Assembly (NCBI RefSeq): GCF_001044255.1
Contig: NZ_JYNX01000039.1
Coordinates: 1 to 60,685, forward strand
Length of the DNA stretch: 60,685 nt
Direction of reading: 5' to 3'
From: Mycolicibacterium chubuense
GTDB taxonomy: Bacteria; Actinomycetota; Actinomycetes; Mycobacteriales; Mycobacteriaceae
Position numbers and translations under genes: made by a program. Positions 1 to 8,755 of this stretch are shown here, piece by piece. The notes beneath the pieces are model-generated. The model saw nothing but the letters and a program-made list of their open reading frames with translations. It was not told the origin of the DNA and searched no databases. Each line of letters begins with the position of its first letter. Within the stretch, counting starts at the first letter, position 1.

Positions 1-1
1 C

Positions 2-559
2 CCACGTCTGAAGCTCGGTACCGGGCGGGCGGCTCGGCGGCTCGTCGGCGGTGGATCCACTGGTGGGTTCGGCGCCGCCCCCGGGGGTGGCTTCGGCGCG
101 GATCCGGTCGCGTTGACGTCCGCCGACACACCGATGGACACGCCCGAGGCGGCGGCGTTCGGCGACGGGGTCGCGGTGCGGCTGCCCGACGGGACCGTGG
201 TGATGGCGCCGAACGCGGTGGCCGCCAGCGCGGTGCGGCATGCCCTGACCCAACTCGGCGTGCCGTATCAGTGGGGCGGGACGACGCCGGGCCAGGGCCT
301 GGACTGCAGCGGTCTGACGCAGTGGGCGTACCGCGAGGCGGGGCTGACCTTGCCGCGGTTGGCCCAGGAGCAGGACATCGGCGCGGCCGTGGCGCCCGGG
401 TCGCTGCTGCCCGGCGACCTCGCGGTGTGGGACGGCCACGTCGCGATGATCGTGGGCGACGGCACGATGATCGAGGCCGGTGACCCGGTCAAGCTCTCGC
501 CGATCAGGACGACGAACCTGAGTCAGGGGTTCCAGGGGTTCTGGCGGCCGACCGCGTAG
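2..559 (+). CDS. NlpC/P60 family peptidoglycan hydrolase, 5' end missing
   Basis: C-terminal part of a secreted cell-wall endopeptidase. The reading frame is open to the window edge, so the true start lies upstream; a TTG at 113 is internal by this reading. The segment before the domain is rich in Gly and Ala and looks like a linker. The catalytic NlpC/P60 (C40) domain is at the C terminus: nucleophile Cys in the DCSGLTQWAY motif (codon at 305-307) and His in WDGHVAMIVG (codon at 437-439). By family knowledge it cleaves the D-Glu to diaminopimelate bond of stem peptides. The domain architecture resembles mycobacterial Rip/Rv0024-type hydrolases, but which one cannot be told without the N terminus. 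Confidence 0.85.
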   Translation, partial: PRLKLGTGRAARRLVGGGSTGGFGAAPGGGFGADPVALTSADTPMDTPEAAAFGDGVAVRLPDGTVVMAPNAVAASAVRHALTQLGVPYQWGGTTPGQGLDCSGLTQWAYREAGLTLPRLAQEQDIGAAVAPGSLLPGDLAVWDGHVAMIVGDGTMIEAGDPVKLSPIRTTNLSQGFQGFWRPTA

Positions 560-565
560 GTGCCC

Positions 566-1441
566 CTACCGGCAACCGCCCGCGTACTGGCGGGCCAACT
601 GGTCGACCCAGAGTTCCGCGGCGATCGGGTCATAGGGCGGCCCCGCTACCACGACCAGCTCGTCGACGCCGATGTCGTCCAGCTTCATGAGGTTCGCGGG
701 GGCCGACTCCTTCAGGGAGACCGACACCTTCAGGTCGCCGAAATCGCGGCCGGCCTCGCGACACATCCTGCGCAACACCGACACCCGCTCGGCGACCTCC
801 TCCACATCGGCGAGGTTGAAGCCGTACCACCCGTCTCCCCACTCGGCTACGCGCCGCAGGGCCTCGTCGGAGTTGCCGCCACAGATCACCGGGATCCAGC
901 GCCGCACCGGCTTGGGATTGACGCGCACACGGTCGAAGGAGACGAACTCGCCAGTGAAGGTCGACACGTCATCGCGCCACAGCGTGCGCATGGCCGCCAC
1001 ATACTCTTCGGTGCGCCGGGCGCGCCGCGCGAACGGCACTCCCAGCGCGTCGAACTCCTCGCGTGACCAGCCGACCCCGATGCCCAGCGAGAACCGCCGA
1101 CCGCCGCTGAGGCTATCCAGGGAGGCCGCCCGCTTGGCGGTGATGACCGGGTTGTGTTCGGGCAGCAGCAGCACACCCGTCGCCAGCCCGATCCGGTTGG
1201 TGGCAGCCGCCGCGAAGCTCAACGCGATCAGGGGATCCAGCCAGTCGGCGTCCGCCGGGACCGCCATCCGGCCGTCGGCATCGTAGGGATATATCGAGGA
1301 CGGCTCATCGACCATGACAACGTGCTCGCCGATCCACAACGTCGCGAAGCCCGATCGTTCGGCAGCCGCAGCGACCGCATCGATCACAGGTCGGGAAGCT
1401 CCTGCGCCGATGCCCAGACCGTGTAGACCGAGACTGACCAC
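566..1441 (-). CDS. LLM-class (F420-dependent type) oxidoreductase
   Basis: A 291-residue luciferase-like monooxygenase fold protein of the mycobacterial TIGR03619 type. Family features seen are LWIGEHVV near residue 36, a LATGVLLLPEHNPV strand segment, the SGGRRFSLGIGVGWSREEF block around residues 112-130 and IPVICGGNSDEALRR near 183. Members usually use coenzyme F420 (sometimes FMN) to oxidise or reduce small substrates; the substrate here is unknown. The start is GTG at 1441; no clear ribosome site precedes it, so a slightly different start is possible. It converges with the NlpC/P60 gene, with six bases between the two stops. Confidence 0.8.
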   Translation of the reverse strand: MVSLGLHGLGIGAGASRPVIDAVAAAAERSGFATLWIGEHVVMVDEPSSIYPYDADGRMAVPADADWLDPLIALSFAAAATNRIGLATGVLLLPEHNPVITAKRAASLDSLSGGRRFSLGIGVGWSREEFDALGVPFARRARRTEEYVAAMRTLWRDDVSTFTGEFVSFDRVRVNPKPVRRWIPVICGGNSDEALRRVAEWGDGWYGFNLADVEEVAERVSVLRRMCREAGRDFGDLKVSVSLKESAPANLMKLDDIGVDELVVVAGPPYDPIAAELWVDQLARQYAGGCR

Positions 1442-1508
1442 ATGCTGATCGTGGCAGCACTGCTCATCCAGCCGAGCGACGATCGGGTTGCGATACGTTA
1501 ACGACTAC

Positions 1509-1628
1509 GGTGAGCGTCACAAGTCGGCTGTCGGCCAAGAGCTGGCGCACGTCGCGGATTTCCGCTTCGCGGCCGACGAAGCTGGTGTAGTTCCCCTCAT
1601 CCCGCAGCTGGACCTCTCCCGTATGCAC
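1509..1628 (-). pseudogene. Remnant of a cyclase/AAA/LuxR-type regulator
   Basis: About 40 codons read VHTGEVQLRDEGNY directly followed by TSFVGREAEIRDVRQLLADS and RLVTLT. In the large mycobacterial regulators of the Rv0386/Rv1358/Rv2488c type, the first block lies in the adenylate-cyclase domain and the second opens the AAA ATPase domain, far downstream. Here they are joined at about 1587 and the P-loop that should follow RLVTLT is gone. I read this as an internally deleted relic; the surrounding open frame (1464-1796) has no sensible start or partner domains. The rest of the 294-base gap between the oxidoreductase and glgX holds nothing else I can name, apart from a plus-strand tail ending HYKQLFFDP at 1729. 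Confidence 0.6.
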
Positions 1629-1735
1629 ACACGCCCGTGAAGTGATCACGGTGACGTGTGCCGCACCGTCCGCGAGGACGGCATCAAACCACGCGCCTGC
1701 ACTACAAGCAGCTGTTCTTCGACCCCTAGAGCCCC

Positions 1736-3814
1736 TCAGGGGATTCGTGCAGAAGGCCCTCGGCTTCCGCCAGAGTCGTCGTGCAGATCGGCACACAGAA
1801 AGACCACCGCGTGTGCGCCCACGCGGTACGTCGTACCCGGGATGGGTTGTGCGCTAGCGAGATCTGCGACGTCGTCGGGTGGGTCGAGCGCGGTGTCGAC
1901 GATGCGGCGCCACGGCAGGTCTGGTTCGGCCACATCTGGCAACTCGAAATCCACCGGCGCTTCGGAACTGTTGAGCATCGCATGCACCATCCGCGTACCG
2001 ATGACGCTCCGGACGGTGAGCGCCAGTGTGTGGGAATCGTCTGACCAGTCGGGTTGATAGAGGCGACAGCCGTGGAACTGCACCAACGATCGGGTCAGGA
2101 ACTCCCGCAACGGCAGCCCGTGCATCACCTGCGTCATGTCGAGTTCGAGCCGCACGTCGATCAGCTTCTCCGTGAATCGGCGGACGTCGGCGTGCCGATC
2201 CGGCAATGACCAGTCGAACCAGGTCATCTCGTTGTCCTGGCAGTACGGATTGTTGTTTCCCAGCTGGGTTCGACGAACCTCGTCACCCATGACGATCATC
2301 GGCACACCCATGGCAATCAGCGTGATACCGAGCAGATTCTTGACCAACCGCGTCCGGAGACGCTCGATCTCGGGATCATCGGAGGGACCCTCAACGCCGC
2401 AATTGACGGAGTAGTTCTCGTCAGTACCGTCGGTGTTGCCGGAAAGGTTGGCCTCGTTGTGTTTTCGGGCATAGCAGACGAGGTCGTTGAGGGTGAAACC
2501 GTCGTGGCAGGCGACGAAGTTGATGCTGTGCTCGACCTCGGCGGGGCGACTGCCGAACAGGTCCGGACTGCCGAGCAGCCTGTTGGGAAGCAGCGCCACG
2601 GTGCCTCGGTCACCGCGCACGAACCTGCGGAGGTCGTCACGAAACTTGCCGTTCCACTCCCGCCAGCGATCGCCGACGAAAGACCCGAGTTGGTAAAGCC
2701 CCGCGACGTCCCAGGCCTCCGCGATCACCTTCGTGCCGGCCAGCACGGGGTCACTCTCGATCTCCCAGATGATGGGTGGATCGGCCATGGGAGCGCCGCG
2801 CTCGTCGCGCGTCATAGCCGAGGCGAGGTCGAACCGAAAGCCGTCCACATGCATCTGGTCCACCCAGTGATGCACCGCGTCGACGATCATGCGTCGCACC
2901 ACAGAGTTGTTGGCATTGATGGTGTTTCCGCACCCGGTGAAGTCCAGGTACCTCGCGGGGTTCACCGGATCGAGGATGTAATAGGTCTCGTTGTCCAGCC
3001 CGCGCCAGCAGAACGTGGGACCGTCGGGGCCGTCCTCGGCCGTGTGGTTGAACACCACGTCCAGGATCACCTCGATGCCGGCTCGGTGCAGTTCCTTGAC
3101 CATGGTCCGGAACTCGTTCAAGGCGTCTACCGGATCACCGGTCGAGGCGTATGCGGCATGTGGGGCGAAAAACGACACCGGGCTGTAGCCCCAGTAGTTG
3201 ACCAGACCCGCGGGTGCGTCCTGCGGATCGAAAGCCAGAACCGGCATCAACTCCACCGCCGTGATGCCCAACGAGCGCAGGTAGGGAATCTTGGTCACCA
3301 GCCCGGCGTAGGTACCGGCCAGCTCAGGCCCGAGCCCGCTGTTCGGGTGGGCGGTGAAGCCCCGGACGTGAAGTTCGTAGATGACGGTGCGCGCGAACGG
3401 CCGCCCCAAGGGGACATCTCCTTCCCAATCGTAGCCAGACAGATCGCACACGACGCTCTTCATCGCCGTACGCGTATCGCGATCCGCGCGCGCCTCAGCC
3501 ATCCGGTCGTAGGCCGCCGGCACCGCCACCGCGAGGCCGTACGGATCAAGGAGGATGGCCGAGGAGTCTCCGACGCGCCACGCGTAGACCTGGCCCTGCC
3601 CGACGTCGGGCACGAACACGTGCCAGTAGTAGGCGGTCCGGTTCCGCATGCGGTCGAGGCGTATCACGCGCTCCGGCCGCGCGTCGTCCACGTCGTCGAA
3701 CAGCAGCAGTTCGAGCGCCCCCTTGGTGCGCGACCACACCGAGAAGTTGGTGCCGCCGTCGATCCGACGGGCACCCAAAGGATACGCGCGGCCCGCGGCC
3801 GCACTTCGATCCAT
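1736..3814 (-). CDS. glgX: Glycogen debranching enzyme (GlgX/TreX family)
   Basis: Cytosolic GH13 isoamylase-type enzyme of 692 residues that hydrolyses alpha-1,6 branches of glycogen. It has an N-terminal CBM48-like segment (about 11-110), then the barrel with region I DVVFNHTAE (252-260), region II DGFRFDLA with nucleophile Asp329, region III VIAEAWD with acid Glu366, and region IV ACHDG with Asp438. Length fits the family (about 700). The open frame runs upstream to 4228, but that part is low-complexity Arg/Gly shadow of the neighbouring gene; the ATG at 3814 begins the conserved YPLGARRIDGGTNFSVW block. It is not beside treY/treZ, so it may be a stand-alone debranching enzyme. Confidence 0.9.
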   Translation of the reverse strand: MDRSAAAGRAYPLGARRIDGGTNFSVWSRTKGALELLLFDDVDDARPERVIRLDRMRNRTAYYWHVFVPDVGQGQVYAWRVGDSSAILLDPYGLAVAVPAAYDRMAEARADRDTRTAMKSVVCDLSGYDWEGDVPLGRPFARTVIYELHVRGFTAHPNSGLGPELAGTYAGLVTKIPYLRSLGITAVELMPVLAFDPQDAPAGLVNYWGYSPVSFFAPHAAYASTGDPVDALNEFRTMVKELHRAGIEVILDVVFNHTAEDGPDGPTFCWRGLDNETYYILDPVNPARYLDFTGCGNTINANNSVVRRMIVDAVHHWVDQMHVDGFRFDLASAMTRDERGAPMADPPIIWEIESDPVLAGTKVIAEAWDVAGLYQLGSFVGDRWREWNGKFRDDLRRFVRGDRGTVALLPNRLLGSPDLFGSRPAEVEHSINFVACHDGFTLNDLVCYARKHNEANLSGNTDGTDENYSVNCGVEGPSDDPEIERLRTRLVKNLLGITLIAMGVPMIVMGDEVRRTQLGNNNPYCQDNEMTWFDWSLPDRHADVRRFTEKLIDVRLELDMTQVMHGLPLREFLTRSLVQFHGCRLYQPDWSDDSHTLALTVRSVIGTRMVHAMLNSSEAPVDFELPDVAEPDLPWRRIVDTALDPPDDVADLASAQPIPGTTYRVGAHAVVFLCADLHDDSGGSRGPSARIP

Positions 3815-3903
3815 CGCTTCATTGTGGACCGAGTCGGGCCGCCAGTGGCGACCCAGACGAAACTCACCTTGGCGATCTCGAACAGGTGATGCGGCACGTG
3901 GTG

Positions 3904-3924
3904 AGCGGCATCCGGGATGCCGCT
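3904..3924. repeat. Perfect 10-bp inverted repeat with one-base centre
   Basis: AGCGGCATCC and its exact complement GGATGCCGCT are separated by a single G. It lies in the 131-base gap between the acyltransferase stop (3946) and the glgX start (3814). No T-run follows in the direction of transcription, so an operator for glgX is as likely as a terminator. Confidence 0.5.
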
Positions 3925-3945
3925 GCCGCGAAACACCGCCCCCCA

Positions 3946-4755
3946 TCATCCCAGGATCGGAAAGCGACGCCGTGCTGCGAGTCCGTCGAGGCCCGCTTGC
4001 ATCGCGGCCCTGACATACTCGTCGACCTCGCCCACGTTCGGGTTCTCCCCGAAGCGCGCCTCGATGTCGATCGGGGGCAACACCTGCGTGACGATTTTGG
4101 TGGGGAGCGGAATGTTGATCGGAAGTACCACGCTGAGGCCGAACGGGAATCCGACGGTGACAGGCAGGATATTCGTCCGAAAGAGCTTGCGCTCCAGGGC
4201 TGTCAGCCGCAGCGCACGCGCCAGCCACGTCCCCCTGGTGAGGTAGAACTGGTTCTCCTGACCGCCGATGGACACCGCGGGAACGATGGGAACGCCGGCC
4301 TCGATCGCGGTGGTCACATAGCCGGTCCTTCCGCCGAAGTCGATGACGTTCTCGCGCAGGGTCGGGCGGTAGACGTCGTAATCACCGCCGGGAAAGACCA
4401 ACACCGGGGCCCCGGTCGCGAGTGCCTCGGCGGCGTGCTCGGGCGTCGCTCGGATGACACCGGTCCGCTCGAAGAAGTCGGCAACCGGTCCGCGGAAGAA
4501 GTTGTCGTGCGCGAGGACGTAGAGCGGCCGGTCGTATCCGAACGCCATGTAGTAGTCGACCGCGATCACCGACAGGTCGAAGGTGACGATCCCGCCGGAG
4601 TGGTTCGCCACCACCAGGGACGGTCCGGCCGGTATGTTCTCCAAACCCATGACCTGAGAGCGGAAGTACGTCTTGACAATCAGGCGGGTCAGATCCACGA
4701 CGCGGCGGGTCAGATCCCCGTCCCACTTCGCGACCGCCGAAGTCGAGTCAGCCAT
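3946..4755 (-). CDS. Lysophospholipid/MGAT-like acyltransferase
   Basis: A 269-residue member of the PlsC-type acyltransferase superfamily, closest in pattern to the MGAT-like branch. The acceptor motif is VANHSGGIVTFD, where the catalytic His and the Asp are seven residues apart rather than four, as in glycerolipid PlsC enzymes of the HX4D class; block III is VFPGGDYDVYRP. A basic, hydrophobic N-terminal stretch (LTRLIVKTYFRSQVMG) suggests membrane contact. It probably transfers an acyl chain from acyl-CoA to a lipid acceptor that I cannot name. It is on the same strand as glgX, 131 bases upstream, and divergent from the two small genes at 4997 and 5322. Confidence 0.8.
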   Translation of the reverse strand: MADSTSAVAKWDGDLTRRVVDLTRLIVKTYFRSQVMGLENIPAGPSLVVANHSGGIVTFDLSVIAVDYYMAFGYDRPLYVLAHDNFFRGPVADFFERTGVIRATPEHAAEALATGAPVLVFPGGDYDVYRPTLRENVIDFGGRTGYVTTAIEAGVPIVPAVSIGGQENQFYLTRGTWLARALRLTALERKLFRTNILPVTVGFPFGLSVVLPINIPLPTKIVTQVLPPIDIEARFGENPNVGEVDEYVRAAMQAGLDGLAARRRFPILG

Positions 4756-4996
4756 CGGCTCACCCCGTCATCATGTTCCCGCCGTGACCGCCGTGGCCCC
4801 GTGCACAGTGGCACTCTGCGGGTCTGCCCGACGGGCTGATGTTACGCCGCCTCCGCGACCGGAGGCGAATGTTCGCTGTCGCGCTTCGAATGAGATCCGC
4901 GAGGGTCACGCCAACCGGTGCCCAAAGACTCTAGCTCCGGCCACCCGCCGGGCCGATTATCAAGTGATCCAACGATTCCGATCTCAGGAGGGCGCC

Positions 4997-5320
4997 ATGA
5001 CTGAAACCACCTCAAAGAACAAGTCCGACGCCGCCGCGACCGCCCACACGGTGGCCGAGCGCGCGGCTGGTTTGTCCGACGACGTGCTCAGATCGGTCGA
5101 AGCCGGCCAGCGGGCCGCAATCGAGGCGGTGCGCAAGTTCGTCGATACCGTCGACGAAGCGCTTCCCGCCAAGGAGGATCACCCGGCGCGGCGCGAAACC
5201 GTGATCGACGCGGCCCTGGACATGGCCGACCGACTCGTCACCACGCAGTACGAGTTCCTGCGCAGCGTCGTCCACAGCGCAGATCGATCGCTGCGCAAAT
5301 CCGACGACTCGCACAGCTGA
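4997..5320 (+). CDS. Small helical protein, phasin-like
   Basis: A 107-residue protein with no recognised domain name. It is almost wholly helical and amphipathic (LRSVEAGQRAAIEAVRKFVD and ETVIDAALDMADRLVTTQYE), a pattern shared with phasins and other surface-coating proteins of lipid bodies. That is only a resemblance. ATG at 4997 is well supported by AGGAGG six bases upstream. The 240 bases before it are the divergent promoter region shared with the acyltransferase; GATTAT near 4953 is a possible -10 box. Confidence 0.7.
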   Translation: MTETTSKNKSDAAATAHTVAERAAGLSDDVLRSVEAGQRAAIEAVRKFVDTVDEALPAKEDHPARRETVIDAALDMADRLVTTQYEFLRSVVHSADRSLRKSDDSHS

Positions 5321-5321
5321 C

Positions 5322-5507
5322 ATGGCTGATCGCACCGAGCTGGCCGAACTGGCCGACCAGGTCGCCGCGGCGCTCCTGAAGGCCATCGCCAGTGCCGCGC
5401 CGAAGAGCCAGTCAACGGATGGGGTGCTGCATTTGGCGCAGGCTTACGCGCTGGTCGTCTCGGCCGAGTCCGACAAGGCACCACAGCCTCCGATCACAGC
5501 GAACTGA
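5322..5507 (+). CDS. Small conserved-looking protein
   Basis: A 61-residue protein (LADQVAAALLKAIASAAPKS in the first half). Its ATG starts one base after the stop of the 107-residue gene, which implies translational coupling and joint function. It is alanine-rich and helical; no domain is recognised. It ends 14 bases before the convergent fadD stop. Confidence 0.6.
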   Translation: MADRTELAELADQVAAALLKAIASAAPKSQSTDGVLHLAQAYALVVSAESDKAPQPPITAN

Positions 5508-5520
5508 CTGTCCGCGCGGC

Positions 5521-7359
5521 TCAGTCGTAGAGACGTGCGATGACGTCGGCGGAGTTCTTCACGATGACGTTGCGCTTCGCTTTCAGACTCGGCGTGAGAT
5601 CGCCTGCGGCGATCGACAGTTCGCGATCGAGGATCGCGAAACGCTTGATCTGCTCCCACCGGTTGAGTTGCTCGTTGAGACTGTCGACATACCCGGCGAT
5701 CAACTCCCGCGTCGCGTCGTGCCGCGCGATGTCAGCGAAGGACAGGTCGCCCAGACCGTTCCTGGCCGCCCAGTCGGCGATCGCCTCGCTGTCCAGACTC
5801 ACCAGCGCCACACAGTAGGGCCGCTCCTCGCCGTCCACGATCATCTCGCTGACGTACGGGCACACGGCCTTGAACGCCGCCGCAACCGCCGACGGCGCCA
5901 CGTACTTCCCCTGAGATGTCTTGAACAGGTCCTTCTTCCGGTCGGTGATACGCAGGAAGCCGTCGTCGTCGAGTGCTCCGACGTCACCGGTGCAGAACCA
6001 GCCATCCGCATCGAGCGCTTCGGCGGTGGCGGCCGGCAGATCGTGATAACCGGTCATCACACCCGGACTGCGCAGCAGGATCTCGCCGTCATCGGCGATC
6101 CTGGCTTCCGTGCCGGGAAAGGGCAGTCCGACGGTGCCGAAGCGATAAGCGTTGGGCCGGTTGATGAACGATGCCGCCGCCGTCTCGGTGAGGCCGTAGC
6201 CCTCGAGCACGATGATGCCGACCGCGTCGAACCACTGCGCGATGTCGTGGTTCAGCGGCGCCGCGGCCGAGACGAAGAACCTCAACCGGCCGCCGAATCG
6301 CTGCCGGATCGTCGAGAACACCAACCGGTCGGCGAGCGCGTGCTGCACCGCCAGCATCGGCGACAGGCTCCGGCGTTCCTCCCTGGCCTTCGACGCCTGG
6401 ACTCCCACGCCGATCGCCCAGTCGAAGATGCGCTTCTTGATCCCGCCTTCGTCGGTGATCATGTTCTGGATCCGGGCGTGTGCCTTCTCGAAGATCCTGG
6501 GCGCGGCGGCCATGAACGTCGGGTGCACGGTCGCGAGGTTGTCCACGATCCTGTCGACCCGACCGTCGATCGCCGTCGGGAAGCCGACGATCAGCGGCAG
6601 CGCGAGCATCACCTTGCCGAACGCGTGGGCCAACGGCAACCACAGGAAGTTCAGGTCGTCGGCGCTCAGGAGGCCCAGGTCGTCGATGGCCGCGGCGGTG
6701 TACGTCCACGCGCGGTGAGGAAGGCGCACCCCTTTGGGACGGCCGGTGGTTCCCGAGGTGTAGATGATGCTGGCCAGGTGGTCGGGCCGGATGGCGTTCA
6801 CCCTCTGCTCGATGACGTCGGCAGACTCGGCGAGCAGTCGCCCACCGAGTGCCTCGAGTTCGTCGAGCGTGATCACGAAGTCGCCGTCGCCCTGCCGATT
6901 GATGGGGCCGTCGATGATCACGACCTTGCGCACGTCGGGCAACTCCGCGCGGTGCTCGAGCAGCTTGTCGACCTGTGTCTGGTCTTCGGCGACCACGACG
7001 CGACTTCCCGAGTTGGCGACGATGAACGCGACATCGCGGGCATTGGTCGTCGGATAGACGGTGGTGGTGGCGGCACCGGCACACAGCACCGCGAAGTCGA
7101 CCAGCACCCAGTCGTAGCGCGTCGACGAGGCCAGCGCGACCCGATCCTCGGGGGCCACGCCCAAGGCGACCAACCCGGCCGCGATGGACCGGACGCGATC
7201 CCCCACCTGCTGCCACGTGACGGTCGTCCAGCCGCCGTTGCCGGGGAACCGGAACGCCTCGGCATGCGGGGTGGCCGCGACGCGGTCGCGGAACAGGTGT
7301 GCGACGGACGGCGCCTGGTCGCAGATCGTGCCGATGTCGGCTGTGCTCGGCCTTGCCAC
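5521..7359 (-). CDS. Long-chain fatty acyl-CoA/AMP synthetase (FadD)
   Basis: An adenylate-forming enzyme that activates long fatty acids with ATP and CoA. Visible motifs are the P-loop YTSGTTGRPKGV, the A5 motif GYGLTETAA, the GWFCTGDVG block with the ribose-binding Asp, and the hinge ITDRKKDLFKTSQGKYV with the C-terminal Lys region. GTG at 7359 gives 612 residues, the usual size for the FACL/FadD15 class, and starts just before the conserved APSVAHLFRDRV segment. Upstream codons as far as 7512 would overlap the divergent gene at 7457 and read as noise. Which of the many mycobacterial FadD proteins it matches cannot be settled by eye. Confidence 0.88.
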   Translation of the reverse strand: MARPSTADIGTICDQAPSVAHLFRDRVAATPHAEAFRFPGNGGWTTVTWQQVGDRVRSIAAGLVALGVAPEDRVALASSTRYDWVLVDFAVLCAGAATTTVYPTTNARDVAFIVANSGSRVVVAEDQTQVDKLLEHRAELPDVRKVVIIDGPINRQGDGDFVITLDELEALGGRLLAESADVIEQRVNAIRPDHLASIIYTSGTTGRPKGVRLPHRAWTYTAAAIDDLGLLSADDLNFLWLPLAHAFGKVMLALPLIVGFPTAIDGRVDRIVDNLATVHPTFMAAAPRIFEKAHARIQNMITDEGGIKKRIFDWAIGVGVQASKAREERRSLSPMLAVQHALADRLVFSTIRQRFGGRLRFFVSAAAPLNHDIAQWFDAVGIIVLEGYGLTETAAASFINRPNAYRFGTVGLPFPGTEARIADDGEILLRSPGVMTGYHDLPAATAEALDADGWFCTGDVGALDDDGFLRITDRKKDLFKTSQGKYVAPSAVAAAFKAVCPYVSEMIVDGEERPYCVALVSLDSEAIADWAARNGLGDLSFADIARHDATRELIAGYVDSLNEQLNRWEQIKRFAILDRELSIAAGDLTPSLKAKRNVIVKNSADVIARLYD

Positions 7360-7456
7360 GTCTTGAACGTAGGTACGACGCTTCGTGGTGCTGTAGAGGA
7401 CAAAGACACCGATCTGATGGGGCTGCGCTCCAGGGCGTGTCGTTAGGCTGTGCCGC

Positions 7457-8707
7457 ATGGCTGCAGACATCGTGCCGATCGGGCTGAGCTTGACCAAGGG
7501 CGACGTGTACACCCTGTGGGCGCCGCGGTGGCGCGCCGACGGCGACGAATGGGAGGCGTTCCTCGGTAAGGACGAGGACCTCTATGTCTTCGACACGGTC
7601 GCGGACCTGGCGGCGTTCGTCCGGACCAGCACCGACAACGACCTCGTCGACCACCCCGCGTGGGAGAAGCTGACCGAGGCCAACGCGCATTCGCTGACGC
7701 CCGCAGAGGAGCACTCCTACGACCTCGCCGGCTTCGAGGAGATCCTGTCGAACAAGCCGACCGACGACAGTGTGCGCACGCTGCACCGCGCCCTGGCGGT
7801 CGTGTCGTCGATCGGGTCGGTGTGCGAGATGCCCGCCGTCACGAAGTTCTTCAACGGCAACCCGGTGCTCGGCACCGTCGGCGGCGGAGCCGAGGCCTAC
7901 GCCGGCCGCGCCGGGCGCAAGCGGTGGGCCGAGATCGAGAAGATCATCAACCGCGGGTGGGACCCCGTGATCGAGGCGCTCGACGAGATCATCACCAAGC
8001 CCGAGGTCGACGCCGCAGCCGTCCAGAAGGCACAGGAAGAACTCGACGCGCCGGCCCCCGAGATCGACGAGGACGACGTGGTGATCGACGACATCGTCGA
8101 CACCGAGGAGGAGGCCGACGAGCTGACCGCGGTCGCCGAGACCAAGGTGCTCGGCAGCGACGAGGACTTCTGGGCGCGCGTCGGCATCGACCCGGTCCGC
8201 ATCATGACCAGCGGCGGCACCTTCTTCACGCTGCGCTGTTACCTCGACGACCGGCCCATCTTCCTGGGCCGCAACGGGCGCATCAGCGTCTTCGGCTCCG
8301 AGCGGGCGCTGGCGCGCTATCTCGCCGACGAGCACGACCACGACCTGTCCGACCTGGCCACCTACGACGACATCCGCACCGCCGCCACCGACGGCTCGCT
8401 GCGCGTCGAGGTCACCGACGACAACATCTACGTGCTGTCCGGGATCGTCGACGACCTCGCCGAGGGCCCCGACGCACTCGATCACGACCAGCTCGAGCTA
8501 GCGGTCGAGCTGCTGCGCGACATCGCCGACTACGCCGACGACACCAACGTGGCGGCCAAGCTCGACAAGAACACCGCGCTGGGCCGGCTGATCTCCTACT
8601 CGCTGGACCCGGCGTCGGTGTCACGGCCGAACGCGCCCTACGCCGAGGCCGTCACCCAGTGGGAGTCGCTGGAGCGGTTCGTCGAATCCCGTCTGCGGTC
8701 CGAGTGA
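7457..8707 (+). CDS. Conserved mycobacterial protein, Rv3311-like
   Basis: A 416-residue, strongly acidic cytosolic protein with no catalytic motif that I recognise. Its middle (about 200-222) is an Asp/Glu-rich linker between two similar halves: both contain a WAPRW/FTLRCYLDD-like strand, then a FGS/FD-type turn and an LA.FV or LARYLADEHD helix, which hints at an internal duplication. Size and position beside add match M. tuberculosis Rv3311, which some databases label a primosomal protein; I see nothing to support that label. ATG at 7457. Confidence 0.75.
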   Translation: MAADIVPIGLSLTKGDVYTLWAPRWRADGDEWEAFLGKDEDLYVFDTVADLAAFVRTSTDNDLVDHPAWEKLTEANAHSLTPAEEHSYDLAGFEEILSNKPTDDSVRTLHRALAVVSSIGSVCEMPAVTKFFNGNPVLGTVGGGAEAYAGRAGRKRWAEIEKIINRGWDPVIEALDEIITKPEVDAAAVQKAQEELDAPAPEIDEDDVVIDDIVDTEEEADELTAVAETKVLGSDEDFWARVGIDPVRIMTSGGTFFTLRCYLDDRPIFLGRNGRISVFGSERALARYLADEHDHDLSDLATYDDIRTAATDGSLRVEVTDDNIYVLSGIVDDLAEGPDALDHDQLELAVELLRDIADYADDTNVAAKLDKNTALGRLISYSLDPASVSRPNAPYAEAVTQWESLERFVESRLRSE

Positions 8708-8754
8708 TTTGGGCGTCGTTGGTCGCGCTGACGTTGACCAACGACGCCGAAATC
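8706..8754. terminator. Bidirectional hairpin between facing genes (family copy 1)
   Basis: Arms GATTTGGGCGTCGTTGGT (8706-8723) and ACCAACGACGCCGAAATC (8737-8754) pair with one mismatch. The element starts inside the stop codon of the Rv3311-like gene and ends one base before the stop of add. Near copies lie at 15244 and 53776. Confidence 0.75.
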
Positions 8755-8755
8755 G

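Noticed and set aside
1691-1729. Plus-strand tail ending LHYKQLFFDP before a stop
   Set aside because: Looks like a natural protein C terminus, but no supporting frame or start exists upstream; too short to call a gene fragment.
3815-4228. Upstream extension of glgX
   Set aside because: Overlaps the acyltransferase gene, has biased composition, and family alignment starts at the ATG at 3814.
6089-8485. Long minus-strand open frame spanning the acyl-CoA synthetase and Rv3311-like genes
   Set aside because: It crosses two real genes in other frames and shows no recognisable protein pattern.
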